A DNA stretch of 26,580 nt from JAIVGV01 sp035295985 (GTDB taxonomy: Bacteria; Acidobacteriota; Blastocatellia; Pyrinomonadales; Pyrinomonadaceae): the NCBI GenBank assembly GCA_035295985.1, contig DATHBT010000117.1:1-26580 (forward strand). Reading direction: 5' to 3'. The position numbers and the translations under genes were made by a program. Positions 22,430-26,580 of the stretch are shown here, piece after piece. The notes beneath the pieces were generated by a model. That model saw only the letters and a list, made by a program, of their open reading frames with translations. It searched no databases and was not told the DNA's origin. How positions within the stretch are numbered: the stretch's first letter is position 1; each line of letters opens with the position of its first letter.

Positions 22430-23116
22430 TTGAGAACCTCCCTCAGTTCCTTACTCTGTCTCGCGTTCACTTTGGCCTGTCTGCACACCGCCGCCGCGCA
22501 AGCGAAGCGCCGCGCCGTCCGGCCCGCCGGCACCGCCGCGCCGAACACACCCGCGGGAGTTGCGCCGCGCGCCGCGCCCGCGCCACCGCCCGCGTGGTCG
22601 ATTCAGACGCAGCCCTTCGCCGAGGACGGGGAGGCGACCACGCTCGTCAGCCTCCAGCCGATGCCGACTGCCGCGGCTGCGGGCACGCCGCCGACGATGA
22701 GTTTCGGCGTCAACTTCATGTACTCCGGTGACAGGCCCGCGGACTTCAAGAACGTCTCTATGACTCTTTTCTCGCGCTCCAAGTCCTGCCGCATCAGCGC
22801 GGAGCCTGCCGTCGTCATGAATCTCGACAACAGGCCGCTGACGCTCCCCTTCCGCCCGCAGGGCAAGGGCGCGGACGGCGTCTTCTGGGTCGAGAGCGAC
22901 GACGAAGGCGGCGACTGCGCCGAGACCGTCATCGCCTACATCTCGCCGGCCACGCTGGCGCGGATCGCGGCGGCGCGGAGCGTCAGGGGAAAGATCGGCG
23001 CGGAGCCGTTCCGGTTGTCGGCGGAAAACCTCGGCGCGCTACGCGCACTCCTCGCGCAGTTACGGCTCCCGCAGCTAAGTCCCGCACAGCCCGCCCGGCA
23101 GCGCGCGCGCCGCTGA
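22430..23116 (+). CDS. Secreted protein of unknown function
   Basis: I do not recognise a family. The start is TTG at 22430, decided by a full AGGAGGA Shine-Dalgarno at 22414-22420, 9 nt upstream; no ATG gives a signal peptide. It has 228 residues. Residues 4-23 are a signal peptide (LSSLLCLAFTLACLHTAAAQ) with likely cleavage after AAAQ or just before it. Residues 25-60 are an Ala/Pro/Arg-rich linker. The body, about 60-200, looks mainly beta and contains two Cys (SKSCRIS and GGDCAET) that could form a disulfide. The segment PTMSFGVNFMYSGDRPADFK precedes a strand with FSRSKSCRI. The tail is Arg/Gln/Pro-rich. It lies between mutM and the amylase gene. Confidence 0.72.
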   Translation: MRTSLSSLLCLAFTLACLHTAAAQAKRRAVRPAGTAAPNTPAGVAPRAAPAPPPAWSIQTQPFAEDGEATTLVSLQPMPTAAAAGTPPTMSFGVNFMYSGDRPADFKNVSMTLFSRSKSCRISAEPAVVMNLDNRPLTLPFRPQGKGADGVFWVESDDEGGDCAETVIAYISPATLARIAAARSVRGKIGAEPFRLSAENLGALRALLAQLRLPQLSPAQPARQRARR

Positions 23117-23203
23117 GCGGGGGCTGAGCTTTCAGCACAAATACGCGCGCGTTAATAATTCTGCCCGCGTCGTCGAGCGGGCGCGGCACTTCGGAGGTTG
23201 AAC

Positions 23204-24544
23204 ATGGGCGTTATGATGCAGGCTTTCTACTGGGACTGCCCCGGTGCCGAGGGCCGAGACGGCGGGTGGTGGGACTACGTCGCCGGGAAAGTGCCCGAAC
23301 TGTCGCGGGCGGGCTTCACCTCGCTCTGGCTCCCGCCGGCCTCGAAGGCTGCGAACCTGGGCGGCGTCTCGATGGGTTACGACCCTTACGACTACTACGA
23401 CCTCGGCGACATCGACCAGAAGGGGCGCACGAAGACCTTCTTCGGCAACGGGGCCGAGCTGCGCGCGCTCATCGAACGAGCGCACGACGCGCGGATGCAG
23501 GTCTATGCCGACCTCGTTATCAACCACAACTCAGGGGCCGACGCGCAGGAGCCGAACCCGATCACGGGGCAGCAGCGCTGGACGAAGTACACGCCCGGCA
23601 GCGGCAAGTTCCCGCGCTCCGTCAAGAATTTTCACCCGTCGCCCTACGAGAGCTTCGACGAGATGACCTTCGGCGACATGCCCGACCTCTGTCACCGCCA
23701 CCCTTACGTCTTCTCGGAGCTGATGCGTCTGGCGCAGTGGATGATCGAGGACGTCGGCTTCGACGGCTTCCGGTTCGACTTCGTCAAGGGTTACGGCCCG
23801 TGGATGATCAAGTCGATGGCGGAGATGCGCTACCTCAACAAGCACGGCCAGGGATTCAAGCCCTTCTGCGTCGGCGAGTGCTGGGACAACTCGCGCACCA
23901 TCGCCGACTGGCTCACCTCCGTCAACACCTTCATGGACAACCCCGTCTCGGCCTTCGACTTCCCGCTGCGCTACCGCCTGAAAGACCTCTGCGACACTTT
24001 CGGCTTCTCGCTGCGCGCGCTCGCCGCAGGGGGCACGCTCTCGTCCGAGCAGCCCACGCGCTGTGTCACCTTCGTGGACAACCACGACACGACGCAGAAG
24101 GCCGAGGACGCCGTCCACAACGAGAGGCTGCTGGCCTACGCCTACATCCTCACGCACGAGGGCTACCCATGCGTCTTCTGGCGCGACTACTTCAACGACG
24201 GGCTGGCGAAGGCGGGGACGCCGAACGGGATCGAGGCGCTGGCGGCGGCGCACGGCCGATACGCCGGCGGGACAACCGAAATCCTGCACGCCGACGACGA
24301 CCTCTACTTGATGCGCAGGCGCGGCCACGGCGCTCAGCCCGGCCTAGTGCTCGCGCTCAACAACAGGGGCGACGGCTGGCGCGGGACGAGGGTGCGAACG
24401 GGCTGGGCGAGCAGGCGTTTCGCGCCCGTGGCATGGGGCGGGCGCGACGAGGCCGAGCCGCACCCGCAGTCGTCAGACGCGGGCGGGCGGGCCGAGTTCT
24501 GGGCCGCGCCGCGCGGCTACGCCGTGTACGCACCCCAGGCTTGA
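23204..24544 (+). CDS. Alpha-amylase (GH13 family)
   Basis: Hydrolyses internal alpha-1,4 links of starch or glycogen. It has 446 residues from the ATG at 23204, which has GGAGG 6 nt upstream; a TTG at 23198 is less likely. The (beta/alpha)8 barrel motifs are complete: VYADLVINHNSG (region I), GFDGFRFDFVKGYG with the nucleophile Asp (region II), FCVGECWD with the acid Glu (region III) and VTFVDNHDTT (region IV). The opening VMMQAFYWDCP and GYDPYDYYDLGDIDQKG match GH13_5-type enzymes, while the segment after region IV (YAYILTHEGYPCVFWRDYF) resembles plant-type amylases. The C-terminal domain C is short. No signal peptide is visible, so it probably acts on cytoplasmic glycogen or maltodextrin. 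A terminator follows. Confidence 0.93.
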   Translation: MGVMMQAFYWDCPGAEGRDGGWWDYVAGKVPELSRAGFTSLWLPPASKAANLGGVSMGYDPYDYYDLGDIDQKGRTKTFFGNGAELRALIERAHDARMQVYADLVINHNSGADAQEPNPITGQQRWTKYTPGSGKFPRSVKNFHPSPYESFDEMTFGDMPDLCHRHPYVFSELMRLAQWMIEDVGFDGFRFDFVKGYGPWMIKSMAEMRYLNKHGQGFKPFCVGECWDNSRTIADWLTSVNTFMDNPVSAFDFPLRYRLKDLCDTFGFSLRALAAGGTLSSEQPTRCVTFVDNHDTTQKAEDAVHNERLLAYAYILTHEGYPCVFWRDYFNDGLAKAGTPNGIEALAAAHGRYAGGTTEILHADDDLYLMRRRGHGAQPGLVLALNNRGDGWRGTRVRTGWASRRFAPVAWGGRDEAEPHPQSSDAGGRAEFWAAPRGYAVYAPQA

Positions 24545-24641
24545 TGAAAGAGGCTCAGGCAGGTGCGAGGGTGAGGAAGAGCGGTCGTAGTCGGTTTCTT
24601 TAACTGCGCCTGTCAGGCGGTCTCGACGCAAAGCGACTGTT

Positions 24642-24679
24642 GCGGCGGACTTCGTTATCAACGAAGTCCGCCGCTTTTT
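24642..24679 (+). terminator. Strong rho-independent terminator after the amylase gene
   Basis: A perfect 15-bp stem (24642-24656 with 24660-24674) has a 3-nt loop (or a 14-bp stem with a 5-nt loop) and is followed by TTTTT at 24675-24679. It is 97 bp past the amylase stop and 2 bp from the stop of the convergent peptidase gene. On the minus strand only CAACAG follows, so it is clearly directional for plus-strand transcripts, though the hairpin may also hinder the other strand. Confidence 0.88.
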
Positions 24680-24681
24680 GG

Positions 24682-26580
24682 TCAGAGGTTGTTCACGATG
24701 AAGTCGGTCATCAACTGGCGCATGTGCTTAAGAAGGAGCGGGTCGGTGACGCCGTGGCGCTGCTTCGGGTAGAGCATCATCTCGAACGGCTTGCCGGCCT
24801 TCTGCAGCTCGTAGGCGAACTGTATCGTGTTCTGCACGTGGACGTTGTCGTCCATCAGGCCGTGGAGCAGCAGGAGCTTGCCGTGCAGGTCTTTCGCCGC
24901 GTGGACGGGCGAGCTGCGCCGGTAGCCTTCGGGGTTGTTCTGCGGCGTCTGCATGTAGCGCTCGGTGTAGATCGTGTCGTAGTCGTGCCAGTCCGTCACG
25001 CTCCCGCCCGCGATCCCCACCTTAAAAGACTTGCTGTGCGTGAGCGCGTAAGAGGTCATGAAGCCGCCGTAGCTCCAGCCCCAGATGCCGACGCGCGAGC
25101 CGTCCACGTAGGGCTGCGATTTGAGCCAGGAGAGGCCGTCCTCTATGTCGCGCAGCTCAAGCTCGCCGAAGTTCTTATAGACCTGCCACGCCGACTGCGC
25201 GCCCTTGCCGCTCGCCGTGCGGTTGTCGGCGACCCAGATGATGTAGCCCTTCTGCGCGAGCATCTGGTGCCAGAGGTACGTCTGGCCGCCCCAGGCGTTT
25301 CTGACCTGCGGCGCGTGCGGGCCGGCGTAGGTGAAGGTCACCACCGGATACTTCTTCGCTGGGTCGAAGTCCGGCGGGCGGATCATCATCGCCTCCATCG
25401 GGAAGCCGTCGCGCGTCCTGACCTGCATGAACTCAGGCTTTCCGAGCTTGTACTGCCCCAGGGCCTCGCGCCGGTTCTCGTCGATGACGCGGACGAGCTT
25501 GCCTTCGGCGTCGAAGAGGCGCACCTGCGCGGGCGTGTTCACGTCCGACCAGCGGTTGACGAACATCGTAAACGTCGGGTTAAAGGCGGCCGAGTGCGTG
25601 CCGGCCGGTTCGGTGAGGCGGCGCAGGTTCGTGCCGTCGAGGCCGACGCTGTAGATGGCCGGCGCGATGTGGCTGTGCTCGGTGGCGGTGAAGAAGACGC
25701 GGCCGGTCTTTTCGTCGACGCCTTCGAGCGAGCGCACCTCCCAGTCGCCTTTCGTGATCTGGCGGATCAGCTTGCCGTCCGCCGAGTAGTGGTAGAGGTG
25801 ACGCCAGCCGTCGCGCTCGCTCTGCCAGACGAAGGAGCCGTCCTTGAGCCACGTCGGCGGATCGATCACTTCGACCCACGCCTTGGAGGTCTCTTTGAAG
25901 AGCGTCGCTGTCTTGCCGTCGCGCGGGTCGGCGAGATTCAGGTCGAGCCACGTCTGCTCGCGGTTCTGCGCCTGGTACATGACGCGGCGGCCGTCCGGCG
26001 TCCACCCCACGCGGACGATGAGCAAATCCTCCGGCTTGTATTTCGAGGTGTCGATCCAGCGCGTCTCGCCGCCCGCGACCGGTACGACGCCGAGCTTCAC
26101 AATCGGGTTCGGGTCGCCGGCCTTCGGGTAGGGCGTCAGCTCGACCACCTGACGGACGGGGATGTGATCGACGACGGCGAACTCGTGGACGGGCGTCTCG
26201 TCGAAGCGCAGGTAGGCGAGCGACTGCGAGTCGGGACTCCACCAGTAGGCCTCGAAGTTGCCGCGGCCGTACAGCTCCTCCTGATAGACCCAGTCGAGCC
26301 GGCCGTTCAGGATTTTCGGCCCGCCGTCCTTCGTCAGCGCGCGCTCGCGGCCCGTCGAGAGATCGAGGACGTGCATGTTGTTGCCGCGGACGAAGGCGAC
26401 GAGTTTGCCGTCGGGGCTGAAGGTCTCGCCGACCTCCTCATCCTTGTCGTTCGTCAGGCGCGTCGCGCGGCCCGCGTCGAGCTGGTAGTAGTAGAGATCG
26501 TTCGCGTGGTTGATGAGAAAGGCGGTCTGCGCCGGGTTCATGTCGTAGCGCGTCAGGTTCGACAGGCGCTTGGCGTCGGC
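24682..26580 (-). CDS. Dipeptidyl peptidase IV-type serine peptidase (S9B), N terminus beyond the right edge
   Basis: Removes Xaa-Pro or Xaa-Ala dipeptides from peptide N termini, normally in the periplasm or at the cell surface. The frame is open to the edge: 632 residues are visible, and the first 13 codons (ADAKRLSNLTRYD) continue the family sequence before an internal Met at 26541. The N-terminal signal and first blade are therefore missing. The eight-bladed propeller includes LDWVYQEELYGRGNFEAYWW, whose EE pair corresponds to the substrate N-terminus-binding glutamates. The hydrolase domain has the nucleophile Ser in GWSYGGFMTSYAL (codon 25072-25074), Asp in HGLMDDNVHVQNT and His in KQRHGVTDP. 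Visible length is consistent with about 100 residues missing. The gene converges on the amylase gene. Confidence 0.93.
   Translation of the reverse strand, partial: ADAKRLSNLTRYDMNPAQTAFLINHANDLYYYQLDAGRATRLTNDKDEEVGETFSPDGKLVAFVRGNNMHVLDLSTGRERALTKDGGPKILNGRLDWVYQEELYGRGNFEAYWWSPDSQSLAYLRFDETPVHEFAVVDHIPVRQVVELTPYPKAGDPNPIVKLGVVPVAGGETRWIDTSKYKPEDLLIVRVGWTPDGRRVMYQAQNREQTWLDLNLADPRDGKTATLFKETSKAWVEVIDPPTWLKDGSFVWQSERDGWRHLYHYSADGKLIRQITKGDWEVRSLEGVDEKTGRVFFTATEHSHIAPAIYSVGLDGTNLRRLTEPAGTHSAAFNPTFTMFVNRWSDVNTPAQVRLFDAEGKLVRVIDENRREALGQYKLGKPEFMQVRTRDGFPMEAMMIRPPDFDPAKKYPVVTFTYAGPHAPQVRNAWGGQTYLWHQMLAQKGYIIWVADNRTASGKGAQSAWQVYKNFGELELRDIEDGLSWLKSQPYVDGSRVGIWGWSYGGFMTSYALTHSKSFKVGIAGGSVTDWHDYDTIYTERYMQTPQNNPEGYRRSSPVHAAKDLHGKLLLLHGLMDDNVHVQNTIQFAYELQKAGKPFEMMLYPKQRHGVTDPLLLKHMRQLMTDFIVNNL

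Noticed and set aside
23266..24603. A 445-codon plus-strand frame overlapping the amylase in another register
   Set aside because: The amylase frame has all four GH13 motifs; the alternative product is Arg-rich low complexity.
26541..26541. The Met at 26541 as the start of the peptidase
   Set aside because: The frame stays open to the edge, and the preceding 13 codons continue the conserved DPP-IV propeller sequence, so the true start is outside.

Overview
The window is GC-rich and almost fully coding, with long antisense shadow frames, SD-led starts alternating with GTG/TTG starts, and no rRNA, tRNA, phage or IS genes. I infer an Acidobacteriota-type genome, perhaps class Blastocatellia, from the yceD-rpmF-plsX-fab cluster, the S9B dipeptidyl peptidase, the CusF-SCO fusion and the repeat-rich gaps. 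No marker gene here fixes the taxon.

Left part (1-5,700), all minus strand: the start of a PocR-type sensor protein running off the left edge, a solute-binding lipoprotein of the OppA/DppA family, dephospho-CoA kinase (coaE), FolD, and a stand-alone receiver protein with its own terminator. A 339-bp gap follows that holds a terminator-like hairpin with no gene in front of it.

Middle part (5,693-18,555): a plus-strand copper-chaperone fusion (CusF-like plus SCO), then a 12-kb run of minus-strand genes. In transcription order these are thiolase, a small membrane protein, 3-hydroxyacyl-CoA dehydrogenase, a zinc-ribbon/TPR protein, yceD, rpmF, plsX, fabH, fabD, acpP, fabF, etfB and etfA. This combines type II fatty-acid synthesis with enzymes of acyl-CoA (C4/beta-oxidation type) redox metabolism. 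fabG is absent from its usual place between fabD and acpP. The run ends at a strong terminator lying inside the 3' end of the convergent SCO gene.

Right part (18,851-26,580): plus-strand sugar-nucleotide genes (mannose-1-phosphate guanylyltransferase-like and phosphomannomutase/phosphoglucomutase, overlapping by 4 bp), mutM, an unknown secreted protein and an alpha-amylase closed by a 15-bp hairpin terminator. A DPP-IV-type peptidase converges on the amylase and is cut by the right edge.

The most unusual signal is a set of seven intergenic elements built from tandem 7-bp repeats. In six of them the repeats form two facing inverted arms around a 21-59 bp spacer, and the seventh has one arm. 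They sit between the genes of the fatty-acid/acyl-CoA run and in the thiolase leader. They abut the start codons of etfA, etfB and fabD, where the ribosome-binding site should be, and they supply the stop codons of yceD and the 3-hydroxyacyl-CoA dehydrogenase gene. Different loci use different heptamers, yet two loci with different heptamers share spacer sequence, which suggests one family of elements with fast-changing arms.
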